DNA of 64,000 bases from JANSWP01 sp041941305 (GCA_041941305.1 JBGTQJ010000037.1:1-64000); one strand, 5' to 3'; shown: positions 19,874 through 29,921, numbered from the stretch's first letter. Translations and numbers: made by a program. Notes: generated by a model not told the origin, from the sequence alone.

Positions 19874-20434
19874 TCAAAAAGCAAAAATCGTTTTCAAGGA
19901 AAGCAAATGCGTTTTGCTGGGATCTTCGTATTTGATATTATCTGGATTGGTTTGATAGGTCAATTTGGTGTCTCGATAATTATAGGAAAACAAAAACTTC
20001 AATTTCCAATCCTCTTTAACAAGTAAATCAACTCCATAGGCTGCGCCAAAAGCCAATCCACCATTATAATTGTAACTGGTCTGAGTTTCACTATGAGCAC
20101 TCCAGGCGAAAGCATATCCCATATTAAAATTGAAAAATTGATTGCCTTTTTGGTTGTAATAATCAAAGTCTATCATCACTGGCAGGATGGTTCTGTCGGT
20201 CAATTTCTCAAAATTGAAACCACCATACAGATGCAGTCGATCAGAAAGTTCTTTTCCATGAAACAAGCTAAAAGTAGGTCCAGAGTAGGTCGCCAAATAA
20301 TGGTAGCTAGGCGTTCCCCCAAATAAATAGCCCACTTCTACTTTAGTCGTTCTCTTCGAATCAGTATCATCCTGAGAAAAAGAAAAATTGAAATAAAAAA
20401 GGGTAATCAGACAAGTAAATAAGAGAGATTTCAT
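19874..20434 (-). CDS. Outer-membrane beta-barrel-like exported protein
   Basis: Exported protein of 186 residues when started at the ATG at 20434 (MKSLLFTCLITLFYFNFSFSQ signal peptide). The mature part has alternating aromatic/polar strands (KVEVGYLFGG, LHLYGGFNFEKL, FNMGYAFAW, LKFLFSYNYRDTKL) and ends in Phe (LKTIFAF), as outer-membrane barrels do. No finer family recognised. It lies 16 bases upstream of the CotH gene on the same strand, so the two are likely cotranscribed. Confidence 0.72.
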   Translation of the reverse strand: MKSLLFTCLITLFYFNFSFSQDDTDSKRTTKVEVGYLFGGTPSYHYLATYSGPTFSLFHGKELSDRLHLYGGFNFEKLTDRTILPVMIDFDYYNQKGNQFFNFNMGYAFAWSAHSETQTSYNYNGGLAFGAAYGVDLLVKEDWKLKFLFSYNYRDTKLTYQTNPDNIKYEDPSKTHLLSLKTIFAF

Positions 20435-20616
20435 ATCGCTAGATTTAATAATTATCGCAAGTTTTCGTGATAATTCGTAAGGCAAGGTGAAGTTGCCACC
20501 CGAATTCGAGCATACTTCCTTTTAGTACTGCTGTTTTGGTTAGAACCCCCAGAATTCGGCTATTTCTGTATGCAAAAAGAATGGAATGGTAGATGATTGG
20601 GGTGGAATTGTCGAAG

Positions 20617-20694
20617 GGGTGCTGGGTGCTGGTATGCTGGTATGCTGGGTACTGGGTGCTGGGTGCTGGTTTACTGGGTACTGGTTTACTGGGT
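20617..20694. repeat. CTGGGTGCTGGG minisatellite
   Basis: Tandem G-rich units (GCTGGGTGCTGGTAT, GCTGGGTACTGGGTGCTGGG, ACTGGTTTACTGGG) with GGG runs at 3-7 base spacing, a G-quadruplex-capable pattern on the plus strand. It directly abuts the 5' end of the AHSA1-like remnant. Confidence 0.85.
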
Positions 20695-20695
20695 A

Positions 20696-21085
20696 ATGCT
20701 GATACCATTGTGGCAAGGATGGAGAGCTGTGAAATGGTGGGGATCCAATGGCATGGAAACAAAAATCATTGAACACGACTTCAGCGTAGGCGGAAAATGG
20801 AAATACATAATGGAAATGCCCAATGGAAGTGGGTTTAGCTCAGAGGGCATCTATTCACTAATCGAAACCTTTCAAAAAATATACACCTCTGTAGATTTCA
20901 AACCGATGACGGAAAGTGTGGAAATGCAGTACTTTTTCGAGGAAATTGGGGATCAAACCAATTTTACTTTGAAATGTATTTTTCCTACTGAAGCATATTG
21001 TACACAACAAAAGGAAATAGGTTTCTACAATGGTTGGGGTTCTGTTTGTGATAGATTGGAGGAATATATCAGCATTAAAGTTTAA
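20696..21085 (+). pseudogene. 5'-truncated AHSA1/SRPBCC-family gene
   Basis: The translation contains the middle and end of an AHSA1-type SRPBCC protein: VKWWGSNG, EHDFSVGGKWKYIM, FFEEIGDQTNFTLK and a terminal GWGSVCDRLEEYI helix. Family members begin about 30 residues before the WWG motif with a first strand and two helices; here that region is replaced by the CTGGGTGCTGGG minisatellite, and the open frame runs straight into the repeat (to 20597). The ATG at 20696 is just inside the repeat edge. I interpret this as truncation, though a short variant could still be translated. Confidence 0.6.
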
Positions 21086-21108
21086 TCTCCATTTGATCCA
21101 TTATTCAC

Positions 21109-21206
21109 TAGACTTTATTCGGTTGACGGTAAATCCCAAAGGGACTCCTTCGGATGCGGCGTACGGTTGACGGCTTCCCTTACAAAATCTTTTGGAATAA
21201 AGTCTA
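21109..21206. repeat. 98-base inverted element
   Basis: Perfect 12-base arms TAGACTTTATTC (21109-21120) and GAATAAAGTCTA (21195-21206). Inside, CGGTTGACGG occurs twice (21120-21129 and 21163-21172). It fills the gap between the AHSA1 remnant and the adhesin gene. Confidence 0.75.
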
Positions 21207-21227
21207 CTATATTTTAAACAATCCTAT

Positions 21228-21267
21228 TAAAAAACGAAAGGCAAGTGGAACGAGTCCCTTGCCTTTC
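21228..21267 (-). terminator. Rho-independent terminator of the T9SS cassette
   Basis: Stem GAAAGGCAAG (21236-21245) / CTTGCCTTTC (21258-21267) with a 12-base loop; read on the minus strand it is followed by a run of T (A-run 21228-21234 on plus). It lies 36 bases past the adhesin stop codon. Confidence 0.85.
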
Positions 21268-21302
21268 CACAAGAAAAAAGCGATTGTATGTGCGTGATCA
21301 TA

Positions 21303-24300
21303 TTATCTGATCACGGTGACATTACCTTGTTTATAATACTGCCCTCCAAACTCACAAAATACTCTCAAATAATAGGCATAGGCATCTGTTGGAGCCGGTT
21401 GTCCGTTATAGGTTCCGTCCCATCCTTCATCTATAGAGTGCGTTTCAAATACCTTCTCTCCCCATCTATTGTAAATAGTAAAAGATACATCGGTGATGTT
21501 AAAGCCTTCCACCTTAAGGATATCATTTAGTCCATCTCCATTTGGGGTAAAGGCATCTGGAAAAAATATCATTGGTTCGTCGCAGAGGTCAGAAATAACA
21601 CAGATAGTTGATGTTCCTGTCCCAATGCATCCATTAGAAGGATCAAAAGCTTCTAATAAATAGGTTGTTGAATCTGTCGGTTGTGCAATAGGGCAACAGA
21701 CATTGAACTCATCCAATCCATCAACAGGACTCCAATCGTATTCGAAATCGGGGTTAAATGTGGAAGTGATATGAACGGTATCTCCCAACACAATGGTATC
21801 CAGCCTGGGATGTACATTTAACAAGGCATCCATATCCACAAAATTCGCCTGAAAGCTATCAGAAAATTCGCAGCCCTGAATATTGGTGACCGTCAATGAA
21901 AACACAGTGGTATCTCCAATAAATACCCCATTAGGGTCTTGTGGAAACCAGGTAACAATATGATTGTCTTCATCCAGGCTATCAATTCCTATTTCAATCG
22001 GTTCGCCTTTACAGATGTCCATTTCATTTGGGATGAAAACAATTATTTCATAATTCCCAACGGGCAATGATGCTGTATCCTGACAATGGTACTGATCAGT
22101 AGCTATCACATAATAGGTTATTGAATCTCCAACGGTAACCATCATTGTGGATTCTGTAGAAAGTGGAGTTCCTGACAGTGTCGGATCATTATACCATGCA
22201 AAATCAACTGGAACATCAGCAGATGCGATGAGCAAAGTGTCTTTGTTCTCGCAGATTTCAATGGGATCTGGTGGTAGCAACATTAAATTCATTGGTGGAG
22301 CAAAAACTACGGTAACCTGATGGTTGACAGAGCAATGGGCACTATCAATGGTGACGGTAAAAGTAGTCGTGTCATCCACCATTGCCATGGGGTTCCAGAA
22401 TGTATCAATTGGAAGCAGATCATCCCCTGGTTCCCATAGATAAATATGGGTCGAATCTCCATCTGGATTGAGCACTACTTTTTCTCCTGGTCCACATGAA
22501 ATGATGGTATCTGGCGGAAAGATGGGGATAAATACATCTACATCAATTTTTACAGAATCAGTTTTGACACAGCCATTGGCAAAAGTAACTTCCAAAAACA
22601 CACATAACAACTGACTGGAATCCGTAATTGTGATGGTAGTATCCATTGCTGTTGACATGATTCCATTCCCAAAATCCCATTTACGGGAAACTACCAAACT
22701 GTCTGGTGTAGAAATATCATAAAATACCACATCCACTGTATCTGAACAATCCCCTTTTTCATAATCGATGATCGCCATAGGCGTTTCTTCTACTTGAACA
22801 CCAAACTGGAAAGTATCTAAACAGGATGAATTTGGAACCAACCATATTGTATATAACCCTGTATCAGGGAAAATATAACAAGGCTCCAGATCATTTGAGG
22901 TAATATCGGGATTGGGGTAATCGAAATACCAGGTGTAATAAGAAAATGCCAGCGAATCATTTCCGTTGGTAAAACAAATTTCCGTCGTATCACAGGATTG
23001 GTCGTAATCAATTATATTAGGATCTATGGTCATGGAGGTGTCGATAACTGTAACCGAAATCGAGTCCATAAAATCGCAACCGACAGGACTGGAAACATTT
23101 ATCCAGACGAGGAAATCTCCAGGCTGTGAAGTATTAATTGTTACATCTGGGCTATTTCCACCGCTTAAAATCAGGCTGTCTGGATTCCAGGAATACATCA
23201 AAGTGGAATCACTTGGACAGGAAACATCTAACATCAAATTCTCCCCTTGACAGACAGTTGTATCTTGAACTGGCACTGCACAATTAAAAACACTTATCAT
23301 AATCGAATCCATCAAGGTATCCATACAACCAGCAGAGTTTTCCACTATAAGGGTCACATCGACAGAAGGCACTCCAATTGTAATGGTAACAGAAGGTTCA
23401 TTTGAAGTTAGTCCGGTACTAAAAATCCATTCCCAACTAATTATTGAATTCTGGGAATCTGTTTGGGATGTATCCGTAAAAGTGATGGATATACTATCTC
23501 CTTCACAATCGTCTACTTGCCATTCAAACATGGCATCAACAAAGGAATTGTAACCTACAATTATAGAATCAACTGTACCAGTACAACCATTCGCATCTGT
23601 AACTGTAACCGAATACTCACCTGGTGTCAGTCCACAATTCAAGGAATCTGTACTTCCATTGCTCCATAAAATGGTGTATGGCGGATTGTCATTTGGAAAT
23701 ATGGAGACAATTTCTGCACAACCATTGTTGGAATCCTGGCAAGTGGCATTTGTAACTTCAATCAAAATCGACAGAGGGTCTGATTCTTCAATAGTAAACG
23801 TGCCATCTGTAGTACAACCGTTATCATCCGTCAATGTGACGGTATAATCTCCAGCACATAAATCTGTAATTTCTACTCCATTATCGTTTCCTATATCTGG
23901 TGACCAGGATATGCTATAGGGCGGAGTTCCTCCCAAGCCTTCAATTACAGCCGTCCCAGTGCAAACTGTATCACAGCCTGTCGGAGTAACAGCAATGGTC
24001 ATAGACAGGTCAGAAGGGATTTCGCCAACGGTAAGTGTCGTGTCCTTTTTACAATCATTGCTATCTGTTATAGTTACAGAGTAATCTCCAGGGCAGAGAT
24101 TTATTGCTGTTTGAGTCGTTTGATCATTTGCATTGACGTCCCATTGAAAGGTGTAAGGTGCTGCACCTCCTGAAGGATTTGCAGTGGCGGTACCATCACA
24201 AATATTGCCGCAGCCTGCATCCGTTGTTGCGGCGTCTAAATCAAAAGAGGCTCCTCCCCCTATTTCAAAGCTTGTTGAATCAGAACATCCAGCTCCATCT

Positions 24301-25481
24301 ACCACGGTCACGCCATATGTCCCTGATGCCAGGCTATCGATGAATTTATCTGGTGATACGATGCCATTGCTTAGAAAAAAGGTAAGCGGACCAATTCCAT
24401 TGGGTACTTCGATTACCACCGAACCAGAATTTGAGCCTTCACAATCTTCAGGAGTAGGGAAAGGAACGATTTCGACCCCATCGCTAATCACAATAAAGGT
24501 ATCTTGTTGGCAGCCATTGGCATCCGTTACAGTCAGAAAATAATATCCTTCTGCCAGGTCCTGTAAATCTTGATTGGTTGAATAAGAATTCCCATCATCG
24601 TCATTCCATTGATAGGTATATGGGCTAATTCCACCCATCACCTCTACATCCACATTGGCAGCGCCATTACAGGGGTCATCTATGTCTATTGAGATTTCAA
24701 TTTCATCGGGCTCTCCAATGGTCCCTGTGCCTTCAGCGGTACAACCATTGGAATCGGTAACCGTCACGGTATATGTTCCTGGAGGTAGCATATCAACAAT
24801 TGGTACGGTCTGTCCTGTATTCCATTCATAAGTATAGGGTCCGGTACCTCCCATGACCATGGCCTCGACAATGCCATCACACCAAGCAAAACAGAGTACA
24901 TCTGTGACCTTTACAGTAACAGTAAGTGGTTTATTGACTACTATTCCATGAATTGCTTTGCAACCATTGTCATCTGTCACCGTAACTCCGTAATACCCAG
25001 GCAACAAATCCGTGATGGTTTGGGTCGTCTCTCCTGTAGTCCAGTTGTAATTAATGGGGGGAGTACCTCCAGTAACATTGGCAATCAAATCTCCATCCGT
25101 CCCCAGGCAAATATCTCCTACAGGTTCTACCATTACTTCTAATAAAGGAGGTTGCCCAACAGTAACATTTGCCGAAGAAGACATTCCCAGGGCATCTGTA
25201 ACAGTTACAGAATAGTTGCCAGCACTAACTCCATAAGTCGTTTGCCCTGCCTGAAAATTGCTCCACAGGTAGGAATATGGTAAAATCCCACCTGTGGGCT
25301 CTGCGGTAATGTTTCCATTGGTGTAGGCATAACAGGATGGTTCGTCAATTGTAAAATTGATTTGAATCTGAGCAAAGTGAGGGGCAATTCCGAAAAACAT
25401 CAAAACGAGTGGTAGCCATAGTTTTCTCAGAAAAAGCCTTTCTTCATTTCTATTATGTCGGTTCCTTTGATTCATTTTCAA
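21303..25481 (-). CDS. SprB-repeat adhesin with gliding-motility-type T9SS C-terminal domain
   Basis: Giant surface protein of 1392 residues. After a signal peptide (LWLPLVLMFFGIAPHFAQ), about nine SprB-type repeats follow to about residue 640, each with TGGxxPYxYxW and L..G.Y.VTVTDxNGC. Then come PKD-like and related beta domains (WEWIFSTGL, RKWDFGNGI) to about 1290. The C-terminal about 90 residues are the gliding-motility-associated type B T9SS domain (FFPDAFTPNGDGLNDIL, YNRWGEKVFE, GTYNGQPAPTDAYAYYL). Export is probably helped by the PorP/SprF protein two genes upstream, as type B cargo are known to need a cognate SprF-like protein. Likely an adhesin or gliding-related filament. M3 (25475) is an alternative start. 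Confidence 0.93.
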   Translation of the reverse strand: MKMNQRNRHNRNEERLFLRKLWLPLVLMFFGIAPHFAQIQINFTIDEPSCYAYTNGNITAEPTGGILPYSYLWSNFQAGQTTYGVSAGNYSVTVTDALGMSSSANVTVGQPPLLEVMVEPVGDICLGTDGDLIANVTGGTPPINYNWTTGETTQTITDLLPGYYGVTVTDDNGCKAIHGIVVNKPLTVTVKVTDVLCFAWCDGIVEAMVMGGTGPYTYEWNTGQTVPIVDMLPPGTYTVTVTDSNGCTAEGTGTIGEPDEIEISIDIDDPCNGAANVDVEVMGGISPYTYQWNDDDGNSYSTNQDLQDLAEGYYFLTVTDANGCQQDTFIVISDGVEIVPFPTPEDCEGSNSGSVVIEVPNGIGPLTFFLSNGIVSPDKFIDSLASGTYGVTVVDGAGCSDSTSFEIGGGASFDLDAATTDAGCGNICDGTATANPSGGAAPYTFQWDVNANDQTTQTAINLCPGDYSVTITDSNDCKKDTTLTVGEIPSDLSMTIAVTPTGCDTVCTGTAVIEGLGGTPPYSISWSPDIGNDNGVEITDLCAGDYTVTLTDDNGCTTDGTFTIEESDPLSILIEVTNATCQDSNNGCAEIVSIFPNDNPPYTILWSNGSTDSLNCGLTPGEYSVTVTDANGCTGTVDSIIVGYNSFVDAMFEWQVDDCEGDSISITFTDTSQTDSQNSIISWEWIFSTGLTSNEPSVTITIGVPSVDVTLIVENSAGCMDTLMDSIMISVFNCAVPVQDTTVCQGENLMLDVSCPSDSTLMYSWNPDSLILSGGNSPDVTINTSQPGDFLVWINVSSPVGCDFMDSISVTVIDTSMTIDPNIIDYDQSCDTTEICFTNGNDSLAFSYYTWYFDYPNPDITSNDLEPCYIFPDTGLYTIWLVPNSSCLDTFQFGVQVEETPMAIIDYEKGDCSDTVDVVFYDISTPDSLVVSRKWDFGNGIMSTAMDTTITITDSSQLLCVFLEVTFANGCVKTDSVKIDVDVFIPIFPPDTIISCGPGEKVVLNPDGDSTHIYLWEPGDDLLPIDTFWNPMAMVDDTTTFTVTIDSAHCSVNHQVTVVFAPPMNLMLLPPDPIEICENKDTLLIASADVPVDFAWYNDPTLSGTPLSTESTMMVTVGDSITYYVIATDQYHCQDTASLPVGNYEIIVFIPNEMDICKGEPIEIGIDSLDEDNHIVTWFPQDPNGVFIGDTTVFSLTVTNIQGCEFSDSFQANFVDMDALLNVHPRLDTIVLGDTVHITSTFNPDFEYDWSPVDGLDEFNVCCPIAQPTDSTTYLLEAFDPSNGCIGTGTSTICVISDLCDEPMIFFPDAFTPNGDGLNDILKVEGFNITDVSFTIYNRWGEKVFETHSIDEGWDGTYNGQPAPTDAYAYYLRVFCEFGGQYYKQGNVTVIR

Positions 25482-25559
25482 AGTTGTATGATGGTCGGAT
25501 TATCAAATCGTCTGATTGTTAGTTGTACAATTAAAATCACTCAAACAATGTAATAATGC

Positions 25560-27989
25560 TCATCTCATTTTGGTAAAAGATAAAATATCTTCTTGCGGGC
25601 GGATGTCTAGTATCCTTACTCTACGCTCCCTTGAGGCAGCAGGGCTATAAACGGATTGCCTGCGTTTTTTAGGATCATCGATCACTCCTTCTTTAGCGTC
25701 TTCTTCTCCTTTTGGCGCTTCATTGATAATTAGATTACCCTTATCAATATGAGCAGCCAATGCACCATCCTTGTATTCTCTAAATTGATTGACTACGCTG
25801 CTAATACGGCGTCCAGTCAATCGCTTATTGTATTCACTCCCAGCAAGTGGACTGGCATATCCTTCAACGATAATTTCAATCTTATTACCCTTATTCAGAT
25901 AGTCGATTAGTATGTCGGTAAACTTTTGTAAGTCTTCGTATCCCTTTTGAACTTCATTGGTGAAAAAACTTCTTACTGAATCTCTTGCAATATTTCTATC
26001 AGCTCTTGATAATCCTGCTGAAAAACTATAAATGAATGTATTGCGTCGCTTTAAGTAGGATTGATAGGTTTGACCATAATTTAGATTGGTGGTTGTATCC
26101 TCCCATTCGCGATATCTTGGGCGGTCATTGTCAAAATACAAGGTTAATGGAAGGCCTACAAAAGGTGTCAGGTACAACTTCCTTGTCAATACCGTTGGTT
26201 CTGTATAGCCTAAGGTTGAAAAAGTATCATAATCCGTTGAGTAGTTTTGCTTTCCAGCCGTTATGGTATATTCCTGATCAAACAAAAGAGGAAAGTCGGA
26301 TCTATTGGAAGTTTCTGGGTGGGTAACCTTTTTATCGGCTTCTGTGCCTGTTTCATTTCGAAGCAATACAGTGGATCCGTTTAAGGGTTCTTTACTAATC
26401 TCATCGTAGACTAAAATAATGACTTCTATTTTTGGCATCAAATACAGGGATTCCTTGAGAGTCGTCGGCATAATAATTCCTTTCGTAGAGACTTCAGCAG
26501 TAGCCCCCTCCCATCCTTCTTTGGTGGCAGTTATCACATAATCTTTTTCCAAAACCAATGGAAAATGGAAATCATTGGCTAAATCATTAATGGCAATAGT
26601 ATCAACCGTTTCATCTGTAATATTTTTCAATTCAATGGTTACTCCTGATAATGGTTCAATATTACGCTTATTGAAAGTGAAAGCATCCAGTTTTACTGGA
26701 ATAGGAAAATGGAATATATCATCACAGGTACATTCTTTAGTCGTATCTGCACACATGGCCTCTGGTTTTCTATTGGATGCCAAATGTGCTTCTGCCAATT
26801 CTGAATCAAATACATAGTACAAATCATCATAACTGCTATTGATGGGATGCCCCATATTGACAGGAGCTGAATACTTATCTCCACTTTTTACAGATCTGAA
26901 AATATCCAATCCACCCAACCCATAATGTCCTAATGAACTAAAAAACAAGGAATTAGACTCTTTATGATAGTGAGGACTAATATCGTCAAAAGCGGTATTG
27001 ACAGAGTCAAGGTTGGTGGGAGCTGAAAAAGTAGAATCCCCGGAAATGTAGCTGAACCAAATGTCCATTTCGCCTTTACCGCCAGGTCTGTCTGTAGCGA
27101 AATAAAGAATTTCCTGATTTGTTTCACGATCCCAACCTATTGCGGGCTGAGTTGTGGTGCCTCCTTCCCTGTTTATGGTTTTTGGCAACTTATGTGCCGC
27201 TCCCCATTCTCCATTAGCCTTTCGGTCTCTCCTCCAGATTTCGCAATTGATTTCAGAAATGAATTCTTCATCATTTTGACATAGGGTGTAATACATCCGA
27301 TTTCCATCATTCCCAAATGCAATATTGGAAGTGTGTTGATCCTTTATTTGAGAATTTTCATAGATAGGTGTCGCTGGTTCTCCATCAATTGAACAGAATA
27401 TTTTTGATTGAGCGTCCTCTTCATTTTCAATTACCCTACTGAAAAATAATGCATTGTCCACTTTTAATGGAGCAAAGTCAGTCCAAACGCTATTGACAAC
27501 AGAATCATAGTGCATTACCTCAACCGGTCCGGCAGTTTCCAGATTCTCCAATGCCCATTTGCAATATTCAATTTCCTCTAAAGCCTGATTGTGGTATTTT
27601 GGATTGCTATTGTGTTGAGTATTGTGAAATTTTTCAAAATAGGTTGCCGCCTCTTTGTATTTTTTCAATCCTTTTTTAACAGTTGCCAGTTGGAAATCAC
27701 ATAGTGCCAAATCTCCGGTTTTTGCAGTGTCGGGTATTCTCCAAAGCATTGCTTCTGCCAATTGCCATGCTCTTAAATGACGTGCAGATTCTCCACCATA
27801 AAACAAAGCCTGGGCATTTTCGGGATTGATTTCCAGCAATAATTTATTGTAAGCCAAGGCTGCTGAATAATCCTTCTTTTCATAGGCTTCCGTAGCTTTT
27901 TTGGTGTATTGCTTCAAGGTTTGTCCCAACAATACATTGCTGGAAAAAAAAAGCAAAAAAGTGTAGAGTATAAATTGTGTATTTCTCAT
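25560..27989 (-). CDS. PorE-like OmpA-family protein (TPR, PD40 propeller, CRD, OmpA)
   Basis: Exported protein of about 809 residues with the domain order known for the T9SS component PorE: signal peptide, TPR helices (KKATEAYEKKDYSAALAYNKLL), a PD40 propeller (residues about 170-420), two carboxypeptidase-regulatory-like domains (LSGVTIELKNI, LNGSTVLLRNE), and a C-terminal OmpA peptidoglycan-binding domain (IEIIVEGYASPLAG, YNKRLTGRRISSVVNQF). It would tie an outer-membrane complex to peptidoglycan. It lies between the PorP/SprF gene (52-base gap) and the adhesin gene (78-base gap) and is likely cotranscribed. Paralogues are frequent, so it may serve only this adhesin rather than be the housekeeping PorE. 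Confidence 0.88.
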   Translation of the reverse strand: MRNTQFILYTFLLFFSSNVLLGQTLKQYTKKATEAYEKKDYSAALAYNKLLLEINPENAQALFYGGESARHLRAWQLAEAMLWRIPDTAKTGDLALCDFQLATVKKGLKKYKEAATYFEKFHNTQHNSNPKYHNQALEEIEYCKWALENLETAGPVEVMHYDSVVNSVWTDFAPLKVDNALFFSRVIENEEDAQSKIFCSIDGEPATPIYENSQIKDQHTSNIAFGNDGNRMYYTLCQNDEEFISEINCEIWRRDRKANGEWGAAHKLPKTINREGGTTTQPAIGWDRETNQEILYFATDRPGGKGEMDIWFSYISGDSTFSAPTNLDSVNTAFDDISPHYHKESNSLFFSSLGHYGLGGLDIFRSVKSGDKYSAPVNMGHPINSSYDDLYYVFDSELAEAHLASNRKPEAMCADTTKECTCDDIFHFPIPVKLDAFTFNKRNIEPLSGVTIELKNITDETVDTIAINDLANDFHFPLVLEKDYVITATKEGWEGATAEVSTKGIIMPTTLKESLYLMPKIEVIILVYDEISKEPLNGSTVLLRNETGTEADKKVTHPETSNRSDFPLLFDQEYTITAGKQNYSTDYDTFSTLGYTEPTVLTRKLYLTPFVGLPLTLYFDNDRPRYREWEDTTTNLNYGQTYQSYLKRRNTFIYSFSAGLSRADRNIARDSVRSFFTNEVQKGYEDLQKFTDILIDYLNKGNKIEIIVEGYASPLAGSEYNKRLTGRRISSVVNQFREYKDGALAAHIDKGNLIINEAPKGEEDAKEGVIDDPKKRRQSVYSPAASRERRVRILDIRPQEDILSFTKMR

Positions 27990-28041
27990 AATAGAATAAA
28001 AGCTTCTCATAATTCAGGACTGGAAAATCCCAAATGGTAAA

Positions 28042-29091
28042 TCACATATACGTTGGACAATGTTTGCAATATTCCATACCCGGAACCTTTGTGATAATGT
28101 AAATCACGGAAATCTCAGGTCCTCCTCGCCTGGAATTTGTTCCACGCAAAGCAGAAGTATTGATATCATAGCTTAGGTGAAACTGCCAGTTTTGATAGTG
28201 CAGACCTACCCAGGGGATCAAGGCATCGTCAAAACGATATCCCAATCCAGCTTGTACTGCCAATTCCTGAGTTTTGGTTTGATTCAGATGGAAAAGTCCT
28301 CCAGCACCAATAAGCACTTCCTGATTTTCTCCCTGAAATTGCCCCATTGCATGCATCAGCAAATCAAACTTATCCGCAAGCATTACTGTACCTAAAGCAT
28401 AAGAACTCCATCTTTTATTCAGGGGCTCTTCTACATCATCCTGAAAATTTTGTTTGGGTTCATTGAGATGGAAGGCACCTACTCCTACATCTAACTTGGA
28501 GCGTTTTTCATCTGATTTTAATCTAAGATTCACCCCAGTTCCAAGAGCTACAAATCCTCTCTTGGTATTGGTAAAGATTTCTTTGGTGGGTTCCGTGGTT
28601 AAGCCCTCCTTGATGGTGTATTGATCGGCGAAGTTGAGCCCGGTAGGATCAAAAGACCTTTGATTGAAGGTAACATTGGCTCCAATGGTGAGAAAATGAT
28701 TCTTTTTTGGAGCCAGCCTAATGGCGTAAGCGGCATTTAAGCCTAGCTGCGACAAGCTCAATTCCGCATCACCCTGTTGGTCATAATTAAAAATAGCACC
28801 AACTGCCCAGGGCAATTGTTTCTCTTTTTTGTCGGTCAATCGCCAATCCCATGCTCCTGCCAGCTGAGTGTATGGCACAGGTACTTGTTGCCATTGATTG
28901 CGAAAATTGCCGATAAGCCGGTGATTACCACTAAAACTACCTGTTAGTGCAGGGCTGAGATTTAATGGAGAATTGCCTACTTGGGAATAGTGAAGGTCTT
29001 GAGCGATAAGCCCAATACTAAAGATAAATGCCAGGATAAGCGTTGTAGATTTCAAATAGTAAGGATGCTTCAAAGTATTTGTTTTGTACAT
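28042..29091 (-). CDS. PorP/SprF-family type IX secretion membrane protein
   Basis: Outer-membrane barrel of about 349 residues. The signal peptide is followed by the family hallmark QDLHYSQVGNSPLNLSPALTGSF, here split as QDLHYSQ..NLSPALTG, then NFRNQW and a series of beta strands (LGLNAAYAIRL, FHLSYDINTSALRG), ending in a PEISVIYI strand. PorP/SprF proteins receive T9SS type B cargo at the cell surface; this copy heads a cassette with a PorE-like protein and a type B adhesin, which fits that role. The start at 29091 (MYKTNTL) is chosen over an ATG nine codons upstream, to keep the signal peptide near the N-terminus; either is possible. Confidence 0.93.
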   Translation of the reverse strand: MYKTNTLKHPYYLKSTTLILAFIFSIGLIAQDLHYSQVGNSPLNLSPALTGSFSGNHRLIGNFRNQWQQVPVPYTQLAGAWDWRLTDKKEKQLPWAVGAIFNYDQQGDAELSLSQLGLNAAYAIRLAPKKNHFLTIGANVTFNQRSFDPTGLNFADQYTIKEGLTTEPTKEIFTNTKRGFVALGTGVNLRLKSDEKRSKLDVGVGAFHLNEPKQNFQDDVEEPLNKRWSSYALGTVMLADKFDLLMHAMGQFQGENQEVLIGAGGLFHLNQTKTQELAVQAGLGYRFDDALIPWVGLHYQNWQFHLSYDINTSALRGTNSRRGGPEISVIYIITKVPGMEYCKHCPTYM

Positions 29092-29681
29092 GCCCCATTT
29101 GAGAAACCTATAGCCCAATTATTTCCGTATTCAAGCCCTCAAAATCAAAACCCAAACTGTGGTTGACTCAAAATAGGAACATGAGAGTTATTCAACTGGT
29201 TTTGGAATTTCAGATAGACTCGCTCGCTCGATATCTAATAGTGATGAATGATGGCGGAGGTGAACATTTTTGACCAGAAACAGTCGGTAGTTATTGGGAA
29301 GTCATGGGATTCAATTTGACTTATTTAAGAACCATTCGATAGTTTCCGCTTTTTTCCTTTCGTATATCAATAAGTGTTTATCGGATTTTGGGATGCCAAA
29401 TTTTTTTTCAAGCACCTGTAAAAAACAAGTTTATGTTTTATATGTAAAATTAAATAGTGTAAATCTTTGATTTCTACTTAACTATGCATAAACACTTGAA
29501 TGACAAAGATTTAGATAACAATTATCAGATTTTTTGTTGGGAATTAATAGTCGAACATTGTATATTTTTTAAACGAATAAGGATATTCAATTATATAAAT
29601 CAGGGTTCAATAAACTCCTTATCCTTTCGACTTTATCTCCCGTTATTTCTTTATCCTACACTTTTATGAAATCAGGTTTTT

Positions 29682-29798
29682 AGGTGACATCTTAGTTGCG
29701 GGAGAGTCTAATGAACGGGGAAAAACAAAGGTGTCATCTTAAAACCTAAATTGAGATGACACCTTTTTCTCGGTTGTTCTACGAAAAAGATGTCACCT
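29682..29798. repeat. Nested inverted repeats of AGGTGWCATCT
   Basis: Four copies of one 11-12-base motif. AGGTGACATCTT (29682-29693) pairs perfectly with AAGATGTCACCT (29787-29798), and inside it AGGTGTCATCT (29729-29739) pairs perfectly with AGATGACACCT (29754-29764). No gene inside. It could be the ends of a degraded mobile element or a DNA-binding site cluster. Confidence 0.8.
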
Positions 29799-29884
29799 CC
29801 ATTTATTACAGTTTCGATTTAGAATGGGTATAGTGAAAATCACCTTTCAGGGAAGACATTTGGTACAGCTAGAAAAAACGGAAT

Positions 29885-29921
29885 AAAAAAAGGCAGGAAA
29901 CGAAGCTTCCTGCCCTTTTTT
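29885..29921 (-). terminator. Rho-independent terminator after the DUF4097-type gene
   Basis: GGCAGGAA and TTCCTGCC pair around the loop ACGAAGC, flanked by A-runs on the left and T-runs on the right, so it could work in both directions. On the minus strand it lies 20 bases beyond the stop at 29942. Confidence 0.88.

Noticed and set aside
20445..20776. Minus-strand open frames with QYPVNQHP/PSTQYP-like repeats
   Set aside because: They arise from translating the CTGGGTGCTGGG minisatellite; no start site, signal or family resemblance.
29484..29669. Small plus-strand frame in the large intergenic gap
   Set aside because: No ribosome-binding site or recognisable pattern; composition equals that of the surrounding AT-rich gap.
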